Positions 41,086 through 50,983 of a DNA stretch of 64,000 nucleotides are shown here, piece after piece. Position 1 is the stretch's first letter. Each line of letters opens with the position of its first letter. Made by a program: the position numbers and the translations under genes. The stretch comes from an uncultured Clostridia bacterium (lineage in GTDB: Bacteria > Bacillota > Clostridia > TANB77 > CAG-508), in contig CAKOUO010000005.1 of NCBI GenBank assembly GCA_934120645.1, forward strand, positions 1 to 64,000, read 5' to 3'. The notes below the pieces were generated by a model, which saw nothing but the letters and a program-made list of their open reading frames with translations, had not been told where the DNA came from and did not search any database.

Positions 41086-43653
41086 TTAATTTGTTATCCA
41101 TTTAACTAAATTTAAGTTTTCTGCATCTAATAACATTTCATGTTTTGGCATAACTCTAAAAGTATATCCGTAATTTCCACCTGTTTTTAATTCTATTTTT
41201 GCAGTATATCTATATATTTTTTCTGCTTCGTTTTCATCTTCTAGTTTCATAGGTATAATACTTACATTTTCTACTATTCCATTATCTAAAATTTTACCGT
41301 AATAGCATTCTACTTCAATATTATTAACATCTATATTTGGAAGTTTTACTTCACATCCAACTTCAATATTATTTCCTGCATCCATTGTAATATTATTTAG
41401 GTTATTTTTTTGAGTAATTTTTATATCTTTCCAATTTATATATAAATTTCTTTTCCATAAATTATACTCGGCAACATTGTCTACATTTTCATAATATTTT
41501 TTTGTTAAATTACATAGAGGTATATATAATTGATTTGTATAGTCTACAAGCATTCTTGCTGTACTATATTTTCCTCCTGTTGATATAATGGAATTTTTCA
41601 TAATTTTCATCCATTTTTTAGATAATCCATTTTCATCTTTATCATAATATGTTGGGATTATTTTTTCTTCTAAAGTATGGTACATACTTTGGCTATCTGC
41701 TATATCTTGTTCTTCATAAGAATTATATTCTGCATTTGTTCCAATTGTCCAACCATTTTCTTGGTTATATCCTTCTGCCCACCAACCGTCTAATACACTA
41801 AAGTTTATAACTCCGTTAACAGATGCTTTTTGTCCGCTTGTTCCAGATGCTTCCATTGGTCTTCTTGGATTATTAAGCCATACATCTACTCCACTTACTA
41901 AGTATCTTGACATTGCAATGTTGTAGTTTTCTAGTAAGAATATTTTTCCTTTAAATTGTGGCATCATTGATATTTCATGTATTCTTTTTATTAAGTCTTG
42001 TCCTTCTTTATCTGCTGGATGTGCTTTACCTGCAAATATTAATTGTACTGGCTTATCTGAATAGTTTAATATTTGTGTAATTCTTTCTAAGTCTTTAAAT
42101 ATTAATGTTGCTCTTTTGTATGTTGCAAATCTTCTTGCAAATCCGATTGTTAAAGCTTCTGGGTTAATTTTTGATGTTATTTCATTTATTTCTTCATAAC
42201 TATATCCAGATCTTCTTAATCTTTCTGTTGTACTTTCTTTTACCAAGTTTAATAATTTCATTTTTCTTTGTTTATGTGCTTCCCATAATTCTTCATCTGG
42301 TATATCATTTATTTTTTCCCATACTTTATCATCATGTATATTATCTTGCCAGTATGGTATTAAATATTTATTATATAATTCTTTTAATTTTGGAGAAAGC
42401 CATGAACATGTATGTATTCCATTTGTTACATATGTAATTGGTGATTCATTTGCTGCAATTTCTGGCCATACATCACCAAATAGTTCTCTTGAAACGGCTC
42501 CATGTAGTTTGCTTACACCATTTTTCTTTCCTGCTACTTTTAATGCTAATATTCCCATGTTAAAACCTGGTTCTAATTCTTGACATGGTTTCATTCCTAA
42601 TTTTAAAAATTCTTCTCTTGATAAATTAATTCTTGGCCAAAAATCTTTAAAATACTTTTCTACTAAATCAATTGGGAAAATATCATTTCCTGCTGGTACT
42701 GGTGTATGTGTTGTAAATACTGTTTTTGAACTTGCTATATCTTTTGCAACTTCAAAAGATACTTGTTTTTCTTTTATGATATTTTTTATTAATTCTAATA
42801 TTAAAAATGCTGAATGTCCTTCATTCATATGGAACACAGTTGGTTTTAATCCTAATACTCTTGTTAATAAGTTTGTTCCACCCATTCCTAAGACAATCTC
42901 TTGTCTTATTCTCATTTCTTGGTCTCCACCATATAATCTTAGTGTAACATCTCTATCTTCTGGGTTGTTTTTTTCTATATCAGAATCTAATAAGTATAAT
43001 TTTATTCTTCCTACATTGATTTGCCATACTTTTAAATATAATCTTCTCTTTGGAAATTTAACATATATTAATAAATCTTCACCATTTTCATCTTTTACTG
43101 GATTTATTGGTAAATTACTTAATTCTATATTATGATATTCTGTTTCTTGGTCTCCATATCCATTTATTTTTTGATGGAAATATCCGTTTTTGTAAAGTAG
43201 TCCTACTGCTACTAATGGAATTCCTAAATCACTAGCAGATTTTAAGTGGTCACCTGATAATATTCCAAGTCCACCAGAATAAATTGGAATTGTTTGATCT
43301 AATCCATATTCTGCTGAAAAATATGCTATTAAATCATTTTTGTTTTCTGGATATTTATTATTAAACCATGTATTTTTGCTATTCATATAATCTTCAAATT
43401 CTTTTGCAATTTTATCATATTGTTTTAAAAATTCTGAATTTTTTGATGCTTCTTCTAATTTATCTTGTGATACTGTTTTTAAAAATTTAACTGGATTTTT
43501 TTCACATGTTTCCCACAAATCTCTATCTATTTTTTGAAATAATCTTAAAAATTGTGTATTCCAAGACCACCATAAGTTGTTTGATATTTCTGATAATTTT
43601 TCTATTCTTTTTGGTAATTGTGGATTTACCGTAATCCTATTAAATATATACAT
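41086..43653 (-). CDS. glgP: Alpha-glucan (glycogen/maltodextrin) phosphorylase
   Basis: 855 residues of the bacterial/archaeal alpha-glucan phosphorylase type. The N-terminal block RIEKLSEISNNLWWSWNTQF is the DUF3417-like segment. Catalytic features: AEYGLDQTIPIYSGGLGILS, HMNEGHSAFLILE, TTHTPVPAGND, and the pyridoxal phosphate lysine in EASGTSGQKASVNG followed by LDGWWAEGYN. It releases glucose-1-phosphate from storage glucan. Clostridia often store granulose for sporulation. No other glg genes are nearby. Confidence 0.93.
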   Translation of the reverse strand: MYIFNRITVNPQLPKRIEKLSEISNNLWWSWNTQFLRLFQKIDRDLWETCEKNPVKFLKTVSQDKLEEASKNSEFLKQYDKIAKEFEDYMNSKNTWFNNKYPENKNDLIAYFSAEYGLDQTIPIYSGGLGILSGDHLKSASDLGIPLVAVGLLYKNGYFHQKINGYGDQETEYHNIELSNLPINPVKDENGEDLLIYVKFPKRRLYLKVWQINVGRIKLYLLDSDIEKNNPEDRDVTLRLYGGDQEMRIRQEIVLGMGGTNLLTRVLGLKPTVFHMNEGHSAFLILELIKNIIKEKQVSFEVAKDIASSKTVFTTHTPVPAGNDIFPIDLVEKYFKDFWPRINLSREEFLKLGMKPCQELEPGFNMGILALKVAGKKNGVSKLHGAVSRELFGDVWPEIAANESPITYVTNGIHTCSWLSPKLKELYNKYLIPYWQDNIHDDKVWEKINDIPDEELWEAHKQRKMKLLNLVKESTTERLRRSGYSYEEINEITSKINPEALTIGFARRFATYKRATLIFKDLERITQILNYSDKPVQLIFAGKAHPADKEGQDLIKRIHEISMMPQFKGKIFLLENYNIAMSRYLVSGVDVWLNNPRRPMEASGTSGQKASVNGVINFSVLDGWWAEGYNQENGWTIGTNAEYNSYEEQDIADSQSMYHTLEEKIIPTYYDKDENGLSKKWMKIMKNSIISTGGKYSTARMLVDYTNQLYIPLCNLTKKYYENVDNVAEYNLWKRNLYINWKDIKITQKNNLNNITMDAGNNIEVGCEVKLPNIDVNNIEVECYYGKILDNGIVENVSIIPMKLEDENEAEKIYRYTAKIELKTGGNYGYTFRVMPKHEMLLDAENLNLVKWITN

Positions 43654-43766
43654 TTTTTATATATTCCTCCTTTGTATTTTTTCTTATTTTATCTTTTAGT
43701 TTTTTGATATTTATATTATCTATTAAATTTTATTTTTTGTCAAACCTTTCCAATATATTTTAATAA

Positions 43767-44204
43767 TTAATCTCTACTCATATTTTCCATATGTCTTAAC
43801 CTATATTCATGTTTTCTTCTTAAGAATTCTTTTGCATCTCTTTTTTCTAATACATCTTTAAATTCTTCACATGCTTTATCTAATTCGCTTTTTTCTGGTT
43901 TTAATTTTTTCTTAAATTCTTCTACTTTCTGTTTTTCTGTTTTTACTTCTTCAGAATTTTTTTGCTCTTTATCTTGTTTTTTATCTACTTTTTCTACTTT
44001 TTCTTCTTTTATTTTATCTTTTTTCTTTTTTATTCCATTTCTATTATATGCTTGTAGCATCTTTCTTGTTTGTATTTCTGCGTTTTCAGTCTTTTCTTTA
44101 ATTTGTTCACCATTTAACTTACGATGTATTTCTGAATTTTCACTTTTCTTTTGTTCTATTTCATATGCTGTCTTAGCAGTTTCATTTTTATTTTCTGAAT
44201 TCAT
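43767..44204 (-). CDS. Hypothetical Lys/Glu-rich coiled-coil protein
   Basis: 145 residues, ATG 44204 with AAGGAG. Almost entirely charged, with repeated KxExxK heptad-like patterns, and no membrane segment or Cys. I recognise no family. It sits between the P-type ATPase and glgP, in the same direction, separated from the ATPase by a terminator. Confidence 0.65.
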   Translation of the reverse strand: MNSENKNETAKTAYEIEQKKSENSEIHRKLNGEQIKEKTENAEIQTRKMLQAYNRNGIKKKKDKIKEEKVEKVDKKQDKEQKNSEEVKTEKQKVEEFKKKLKPEKSELDKACEEFKDVLEKRDAKEFLRRKHEYRLRHMENMSRD

Positions 44205-44254
44205 TAAAATTTCTCCTTTTTTTTATTATATTACTTATTATACCCGTAAAAATA

Positions 44255-44294
44255 AAAAAGTACAAGCCTTTATTATAAACTTGTACTTTTTATT
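44255..44294 (-). terminator. Terminator after the P-type ATPase
   Basis: Stem AAAAAGTACAAG / CTTGTACTTTTT with a T-rich run on the minus strand, one base after the ATPase stop. Confidence 0.85.
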
Positions 44295-47025
44295 TTATTC
44301 ATCTTTACTTGTATTTATTTTAAACAATTTAAATATTTCAACAATCAATATTGGAGAAAATACTAAACATACTAATTCAATTATATTTTCTTTTGGCAAT
44401 ATTGGTATACTAAATATTTCTCTTAATCCTGGTATAAGAAGTATAATAAACATTAATGCTGCTGATATTGCTATAGCTCCTATCAACTTTTTATTATTTA
44501 ATATTCCTGTTTTGAAAATTGATTTTTTGTTGTCTCTTACATTAAATACATGCACTAGTTCTGATAATGCTAATGTTATAAATGCCATTGTTTGGCCTAC
44601 TTCTATTTTTGATTGGTCTAGTGATAGTCCTTGTATTGGTTTATTTGTTGTTGCTAACCCAATCATAAATGCAGCAAGTGTAATAGCTCCTATCATTACC
44701 CCTTGATATATAACTCTCCATGTCATTCCTTTTGTAAATATACTTTTTCCTGGTTTTACTGGTTTTCTTTGCATTATATCACTATTTGCAGGGTCAAAAG
44801 CTAATGCTAGTGCTGGTAATGAGTCTGTTACTAAATTTATCCATAATATGTGTATTGGTAATAAAATTTCTAATCCACTTATGTCTGTTATTCCAAACCA
44901 TTTACAAAATAGTGGTGTTAATAATGTTGCAAAAAACAATACTATTACTTCTCCTACATTGCTTGATAATAAAAATTGTATTACTTTTAATATATTGTCA
45001 TATATTCTTCTTCCTTCTTCTACTGCAGATACTATTGTTGCAAAATTATCATCTGTTAATATAACATCAGCCGCTTCTTTTGCTACATCTGTTCCTACTA
45101 TACCCATTGCACATCCTATGTCTGCTCTTTTTAAGGCTGGACTATCATTTACCCCGTCACCTGTCATTGCAACTATTTCTCCATTTTTTTGCCATGCTTT
45201 TACAATTCTAACCTTGTGTTCTGGTGATACTCTTGCATATACAGAATAATGTCTAACATTTTTTTCTAGTTCTTCATCTGTCATATTTTCTAATTCTAAT
45301 CCTGTTATAGCTTCATCTTCTTTTTCTAGAATTCCTAATTTTTTTGCAATTGCTGTTGCTGTTATTTTATGGTCTCCTGTAATCATTATTGTTTTTATTC
45401 CTGCAGTTTTACATTTTTCTACAGCTATTTTTGCTTCTTCTCTTGGTGGATCTATCATTCCAACCATTCCAATAAATATTAAGTCATTTTCAATTTGTTT
45501 CATTTCTTCTTTTGATGGTATATGGTCTATTTCTTTATATGCACATCCTAAAACTCTTAGTGCATTTTGCGCCATTTTTTCGTTTTCTTCTCTTATTTTA
45601 TTGATGTATCTATCTAATTTTTGGTAAACTTTGCCATTTAATTCATATGCTATACATTTTCTTAATAATTCATCTATTCCACCTTTTGTATATACTATAT
45701 ATTTGTCTCCAACTTTATTTACTGTTGTCATTAATTTTCTATCTGAATCAAATGGTATTTCTTCAACACGTGGTGTTCTATCATATATGCTTGGATCAAA
45801 ATTTAAATTAAATGCCATATCTACTAATGCTGTTTCTGTTGGATCACCTGTTAATGTTCCATTTGATGATATTTTTGTATCATTGCATAACATATTTGCA
45901 TATACTAATTTTTTTAACTCTTCATCTATCTCGTCTTCAGAAATATTATTTGCTTCTCTAACGGCATCATTCCAAAATATTTTTTCTACTGTCATTTTGT
46001 TTTGTGTTAGTGTTCCTGTTTTATCTGAGCATATAACAGTTGCACTTCCTAATGTTTCAACAGCTGGTAAACGCTTTATAATTGCATTTTTCTTTACCAT
46101 TTTTTGAACTCCTATTGCCAATACTATTGTTGAAACTGCTACTAAACCTTCTGGAATTGCTGCAACAGCTAAACTAACGGCTGTCATAAACATACTTATT
46201 AATTCTTTTCCTTGTAATATTCCAATTATAAAAATTAAAACACATATTGCTAGTGCTGCTATTCCTAATGTTTTACCTAATTTATCTAATTTTTGTTGGA
46301 GTGGTGTTTGTTGTTTTTCTGTTCCGGTTTATCATTCCAGCTATTTTTCCTACTTCTGTATTCATACCTGTTTCAACAACAATTCCTTTTCCTCTACCAT
46401 ATGTTACTAAACTAGAAGAAAATAACATATTTTTTCTGTCTCCAATACTAATTTCTTCTTCCTCTATAATTTCTGATATTTTTTCTACTGGTACAGATTC
46501 TCCTGTTAAAGAACTTTCTTGTGATTTTAAATTTATTGCTTCAATAATTCTTAAGTCTGCAGGTATATAATCACCTGTATCTAATACTATTATATCCCCT
46601 ACAACTAATTCCCTTGCTGGAATTACTTTCATATCTCCTTCTCTTATAACTTTTGAGGCATGGTCACTTAATTTTTGTAATGCTTCTAATGATTTTTCTG
46701 CTTTACTTTCTTGTGCTACGCCTATAATCGCATTAACTAGTACTACTATTAATATTATTATTGTATCTGTTATTCCATTTCCCTGTGCAACTCCTACAAT
46801 TCCTGATACTATTGCAGCTATTATTAAAACAATAATCGAAAAATCTTTAAATTGGTCTAGAAATCTTTGAATTAATGTCTTTTTTGCTCCTCTTTTTAAT
46901 TCATTATAACCATATTTTTCTTGTCTTTCTTTTACTTCTTCTTTATTTAGTCCTTTTTCTAGATTTGTTTTTAATTTTTTTTCTGTTTCTTCAATGTTGT
47001 TGTTAAACCAATTTATTTTTTCCAT
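44295..47025 (-). CDS. Calcium-type P-ATPase, read through one CGG +1 site
   Basis: Frames 47025-46327 and 46325-44295 join at codon 234 (CGG) to a 909-residue P2A-type pump, the normal length. N-terminal cation-ATPase domain and two helices, actuator domain with LTGESVPVEK, then the break between actuator and helix 3 (MIN-G-TEKQQTPLQQKLDKLG). IPEGL ion-site motif, phosphorylation Asp in CSDKTGTLT (about 334), and MTGDGVNDSPALK hinge follow; the C-terminus has six helices. It would export Ca2+ (or Mn2+). Neither half alone could work. Confidence 0.92.
46324..46326 (-). other. In-frame CGG +1 site 4 (P-type ATPase)
   Basis: Context ATG ATA AAC CGG AAC. Skipping C gives GGA ACA GAA AAA (Gly-Thr-Glu-Lys) running into TPLQQKLDKLG, conserved before helix 3 of SERCA-like pumps. 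Confidence 0.9.
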
Positions 47026-47103
47026 AAAATTTTCCTCCTTTTTTTATTTTTTCACTAATTTCTTTGTTTATTCAGTCTTTTTCTATTTTTGTATATAAAA
47101 ATA

Positions 47104-47157
47104 AGACTTTTAAAAGAAATCTAAATATTTTAAAATTTAAACTTCTTTTAAAAGTCT
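47104..47157. terminator. 15-bp inverted repeat at the left edge of the mobile element
   Basis: AGACTTTTAAAAGAA (47104-47118) and TTCTTTTAAAAGTCT (47143-47157) are perfect inverted repeats with an AT-rich loop; the minus-strand side is followed by TATTTTT. It can terminate the recombinase transcript, and could also mark the element boundary. Confidence 0.6.
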
Positions 47158-47235
47158 CGCTTACTTAAATTTTAAGCTTACTAACCAGGTATATAAAACC
47201 GCGACTGTTGATTAGTAATTTAAAGCTACTCCCTT

Positions 47236-48764
47236 TTAATTATTTGGTGAACCGAACCGTTTTACAGACGTAAAAGGTTCAGTTACTAAATTACTTTCTA
47301 TATCTTCAATCAAGTCAATAGTTAAAGATATTGGCTTGTTTCCAACATTACAGATTATAACTAATTCATTGTCATAAACAAGTATTGAATTAACTAGCAT
47401 ATCAATAAGCACTTTTCTGTAACTATTGTCTAATATATCACCATCTTGTAGTCTTGTCAAGAAAAATCGGATTTCTTTTTCGGAAAGTTTGAATATTTTT
47501 GCCATTTCTAGTAGAAATTGACTTTGTGTTTCTTCAAGTTCTTTTTCATTTTGTGTAATTCTTTGACTTATCATTTCTATATGTTGTCCATTTTCTAATG
47601 CTACCATTAAGTTATCTATGTTCTTGTGAAGTTGTTTCTTTTTCTTTTCGAGTCCTTTAATGACTGCATTTGAGCTATTTTCTTTTTGACAAGTATCATA
47701 TATCTTTTTAGAGATTTTTTCAATGTTCTTTTCTATTAATAGAGTTTTTAACTTTCTTACTACTTTATCTTCAATGTAGTCTTTTGGTATAGTTCTATTC
47801 TTGCAATTTCTATCTTTTGACTTGTTGCAACGATAATATCTATAAGTTGTTGAAGATTTTGAGTTTCCGTGATACACCTATATACTTGCTACCACATTTT
47901 CCACAGAATAACTTTCCAGTTAGTAAGTATCTTTCTTCTGCTTTTCTAATTCCCGGAGCGTGTTTGTATTTTTCTCGAACTTCTTGGACTTTGTTAAAAG
48001 TTTCAATGTCAATTATAGCAGGTATAGTATTAGGAAATTCTTTTTCTCCATAAGTGTTTGTTCCTATGTATTTCTTATTTTTGAATAAGTTTTGTAGTGA
48101 ATTTTTGTTGAACTCTTTGTTTCTTCCATTTTTGTAGCCATTCTTATTTAGAAAATCAAGTATTTCTACAACTGGAATATCGTTTGCCCTCATTTTAAAT
48201 ATTGCTTGAACAATAGGAGCTGTGCTTTCGTCTATAACAAGTTTCTTTTTCTTATAATTGCCAAAATCTTGTACTTCTAATTTGTAGCCAAGTGGTGGTT
48301 TTCCACCATTAAATTGTCCTTTTTCTGCATTTAGTAGCATATTTCTATTTACTTTCTGTGATAATTCAGCAGAGTAATATTCTGCCATACCTTCAAGCAC
48401 ACTTTCTATTAAAATTCCGAGAAGCGTCATCAGAAATGTTTTCTTTTGCAGAAAGAACTTTAACTCCATTTCTTTTTAGTTTTGCTTTATATGTCGCCGA
48501 ATCATATCTATTTCTAGCAAAACGGTCAAGTTGATAGACTACTATTTTCTTAAAAATTCCTTTTGAACTATCTTCTATCATTTTCATAAACTGTGGTCGA
48601 GAACTACTGTCTTTTCCACTAATACCTTTGTCTATATACTCTCTAACAATATTGTAATTATTTGCTCTTGCCCATTCTTCACAAATTCTTCTCTGTGCGG
48701 TTATAGAAGTTTCGTTTTGACGGTTGCTTGAACTATAACGGTAATATGCACATATATCTTCCAT
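47236..48764 (-). CDS. Serine site-specific recombinase, read through two (possibly three) CGG +1 sites
   Basis: Three frames (48764-48420, 48418-47870, 47868-47236) join at two in-frame CGG codons to a 508-residue large serine recombinase. Resolvase domain: YYRYSSSNRQNETSITAQRR with the catalytic Ser, GISGKDSSSRPQF, YQLDRFARNRYDSA and GILIESVLEGMAEYYSAEL. Then the recombinase DNA-binding domain (NKNGYKNGRNKEFNKNSL), a zinc ribbon (FCGKCGSKY...CNKSKDRNC) and a C-terminal coiled coil. A third in-frame CGG at 47257-47259 would, if shifted, move the end to 47226. It integrates/excises the 47-54 kb element. Confidence 0.9.
47257..47259 (-). other. In-frame CGG near the recombinase stop (undecided)
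   Basis: Context GTA AAA CGG TTC GGT. The unshifted reading ends RFGSPNN at 47236; the shifted one ends GSVHQIIKRE at 47226, again with glycine (GGT) after the skipped C. Without a homologue I cannot choose. It is the only in-frame CGG not followed by A. Confidence 0.5.
47867..47869 (-). other. In-frame CGG +1 site 6 (recombinase zinc ribbon)
   Basis: Context GGT GTA TCA CGG AAA. Skipping C gives GGA AAC TCA AAA TCT (Gly-Asn-Ser-Lys-Ser), the G of the zinc-ribbon pattern GVSGxS common in these recombinases. No C homopolymer is present. Confidence 0.9.
48417..48419 (-). other. In-frame CGG +1 site 5 (recombinase catalytic domain)
   Basis: Context GAC GCT TCT CGG AAT. Skipping C gives GGA ATT TTA ATA GAA (Gly-Ile-Leu-Ile-Glu), the conserved glycine before the ILxESxxEGMAEYYS helix. 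No C homopolymer is present. Confidence 0.9.
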
Positions 48765-48787
48765 TTTTCATAATCTCCTTTTCGTAT

Positions 48788-49069
48788 TTACTTATTTTGT
48801 TTTTGCATTAAACTTTCAATTTTAGTGAAATATTTTTGTGATTTAAGATTTTTAACAAATTCAGGAATTCTTTCTCTTAACTTTTGAGCCATTATATCTC
48901 CATATTCTTTCCAAAATTCTTTTGTAAGTTCATATATTAACCAACTTCGATATTCTTCTTTGTGTTCATTTATATAGTTCTTAATATCTTTTGGTTCAAT
49001 AGCAAAGGCTAACATTTCAATTTGTTCATCACTTAATAATATTCCCTCTAATAAATTAACTTCGTTCAT
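48788..49069 (-). CDS. Hypothetical mobile-element protein, 93 residues
   Basis: ATG 49069 lies after AAGGGAA; an earlier TTG is poorly placed. Mainly helical, with LLEGILLSDEQIEMLAFAIE and a Lys-rich C-terminus, no membrane segment. It lies immediately upstream of the recombinase and may be an accessory excision or regulatory factor; I do not recognise the family. Confidence 0.6.
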   Translation of the reverse strand: MNEVNLLEGILLSDEQIEMLAFAIEPKDIKNYINEHKEEYRSWLIYELTKEFWKEYGDIMAQKLRERIPEFVKNLKSQKYFTKIESLMQKQNK

Positions 49070-49191
49070 AAAAATCAATTCCCTTCTTGTTTTAGAAATT
49101 TTGTTTAATATTTAGCTTGAACTATATAAATTTAAGTAATAATACATAGTCCAAGCATTTTTACTTTACCTACCAATGTTCTCTAATACCA

Positions 49192-49347
49192 TTAAGGAAA
49201 CTTGCTTGTTGTATCTCCTTGTTGTTGTGTTTCAAATTCATTTAGCCAGTCATTTAGTAGGTTTTCTATATCTTCTGTCATAACAAGTTCATCTTCACTT
49301 GCATAACAAGAGTGTAGTTCTTGTTGATTTTCTTCTTGATTTTGCAT
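49192..49347 (-). CDS. Small acidic mobile-element protein, 51 residues
   Basis: ATG 49347 with GGAGG seven bases upstream. The protein is Gln/Glu/Asp-rich (MQNQEENQQELHSCYASEDE start) and lies between two other small element genes. No recognised family. Too short for many gene finders, but the ribosome site supports it. Confidence 0.55.
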   Translation of the reverse strand: MQNQEENQQELHSCYASEDELVMTEDIENLLNDWLNEFETQQQGDTTSKFP

Positions 49348-49419
49348 ATGTAGCACCTCCAATGAATAATGTTTTTGTTTTAATGTACCCTACATAATCG
49401 AGTAATCAATAGTCATTTT

Positions 49420-49782
49420 TTATTTTTTAAAGCTTTCTTTTCGTTTCTTCATACAATCATCAAATATTATTAATTCTTTGTATGCGTCTTCTAATCCACT
49501 ATCAATTTCTAATAGTTCCTTTTTTAGTTTTGATAATATTTCAGATATATCATCACACTCTTTTTTATTAAAGCAACACTCTATATTGAATTTATCTGGC
49601 TCTAATATACTTGTTATTACGTCCAAATAGTCAATTATTATTTCTTTTTTTGTTGTTATGTAATAAGCTGGATAATCTACATTTTGTGATATTCCACATT
49701 TTTTGTTTATTTGTTGAAGTTTATTTCTAAACTTTTTCATTTCCTTTTCTTTAATGTGTGCATTGTAACTTATTGGTATCAT
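49420..49782 (-). CDS. Hypothetical mobile-element protein, 120 residues
   Basis: ATG 49782 with AAGGAGA. Soluble and helical, with three Cys (CGIS, ECCF) and a predicted coiled coil in the second half (ISEILSKLKKELLEIDSGLE). It follows the Rep gene by about 25 bases and is probably in its transcript. Function unknown. Confidence 0.6.
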   Translation of the reverse strand: MIPISYNAHIKEKEMKKFRNKLQQINKKCGISQNVDYPAYYITTKKEIIIDYLDVITSILEPDKFNIECCFNKKECDDISEILSKLKKELLEIDSGLEDAYKELIIFDDCMKKRKESFKK

Positions 49783-49807
49783 ATCTAATTTCTCCTTTTC
49801 TTTTTAT

Positions 49808-50707
49808 TTAATCTTGTTTCTTTCTATAATTCCCTTTGCTGTATCTTTGGAATAAAAAGTTATTAACAACTCTCCTCTTTTTCCCATTTTCTTCGACAAT
49901 AAGACTTTTTCCCTCTTGAGATACACAGTTCATTCCACTTACTTTTCGTTTAAAACTTGGGACATCTGTTTTTTGCTCAACGGGAGGTACAACATTTCTA
50001 CTTTTGGTGTATAATCGCGCATTCACTGGATAGCTTTCAAGCCTTTCAGATTTACAGAAATAAGGCGAAGCTAAAACATTAAACTTTTTTAGATCCACTC
50101 TACCTTTTTGCCATAAGTTTTCTAGTAATTTTCTGTTGACTCCTTTGCAGTTTTTAACCACCAAATGTATGTGAAAAGAATTGTCTTCGTGTGCTTCATA
50201 AATAGCTATAAAAGCCAAATTTTGGAACCTATAACATAGTTTTTTTCTAAACCTAGTAAAGTCTTTGCACAGATTGGAATATAAATATTCTTTTTTTGAA
50301 TATGTCAATGTAATATGTAGTGCAAAAGGGACAGCGAAGTTGTTATATAGTAAATGCACTAATCTCTTTTTTGAGCGTTCTAGACTTGCTATATTTGTAA
50401 TTCTTGTTGTTGCTGTTTTCTTTCTTGGTTTGTGAATTTGCTTTCTTTCTTGTAGTTCTTTTTCAAGTTCTGTAATCTTTTCAGCAATTTCTTTTCCATT
50501 TGATAAACAAGTATAAGGTTGTCTTTTCCAGTAGTTTAACTCTCTTTGTATCTCTGACTTTGTCCTAAAGTGCCTAGTGTAAGTTCGACTGGTTGATTCA
50601 ATGTGAGTAGGGAACTCGAAGAAAGATACACTGTTGCAGTCGTCTAGTTTCAGTGTTGTGTTTGGTATGCAGTAATAAACTGGTTTATTTTCTTCTTTTT
50701 CTGTCAT
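49808..50707 (-). CDS. HUH-type rolling-circle replication initiator-like protein
   Basis: 299 residues. Motif I ALHITLTYSKKEY, motif II (HUH) FHIHLVVKN, and a candidate catalytic Tyr in NARLYTKSRNVVPP, in the order of phage/ICE rolling-circle Rep proteins. The N-terminal ~100 residues are basic and coiled. ATG 50707 has AGGAGGTGA and overlaps the stop of a 35-codon upstream ORF (ATGA). It would nick the element's origin, so the element probably replicates as a circle after excision or mobilises by relaxase-like action. Confidence 0.72.
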   Translation of the reverse strand: MTEKEENKPVYYCIPNTTLKLDDCNSVSFFEFPTHIESTSRTYTRHFRTKSEIQRELNYWKRQPYTCLSNGKEIAEKITELEKELQERKQIHKPRKKTATTRITNIASLERSKKRLVHLLYNNFAVPFALHITLTYSKKEYLYSNLCKDFTRFRKKLCYRFQNLAFIAIYEAHEDNSFHIHLVVKNCKGVNRKLLENLWQKGRVDLKKFNVLASPYFCKSERLESYPVNARLYTKSRNVVPPVEQKTDVPSFKRKVSGMNCVSQEGKSLIVEENGKKRRVVNNFLFQRYSKGNYRKKQD

Positions 50708-50811
50708 TGTAAATCACCTCCTATGTAAAATCTCATAGGGAAGTATTTTGAGTTAGCAACTGACTCTACTAATTCTTGAATATATTTTCTTAATTTTTCA
50801 CTCATAAACAT
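50704..50811 (-). CDS. 35-residue ORF translationally coupled to the Rep gene
   Basis: ATG 50811 follows GGAGG by nine bases; TGA overlaps the Rep start. MFMSEKLRKYIQELVESVAN is an amphipathic helix. It may be a leader controlling Rep synthesis or a small regulator. Conservation unknown. Confidence 0.5.
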   Translation of the reverse strand: MFMSEKLRKYIQELVESVANSKYFPMRFYIGGDLQ

Positions 50812-50834
50812 AAAAAATAACCTCCATTAAAAAA

Positions 50835-50868
50835 TCTGTCAGTATAACAAAAAGCCATACTTGACAGA
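50835..50868. repeat. Inverted repeat upstream of the Rep gene, candidate origin or operator
   Basis: TCTGTCAGTAT / ATACTTGACAGA, imperfect 11-bp arms around AACAAAAAGCC. It precedes the coupled ORF and Rep, a place where rolling-circle double-strand origins or operators are often found. Confidence 0.5.
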
Positions 50869-50983
50869 CTATGCAACGAAGGTATATAATAAATTTAGCA
50901 AGGATTTAGTATATACTTTCATAGCATAGTTATATTAAATTTTTAAAGCAAGGGTTGTTCCAGCAATTCTTGCTTTTTTATTC

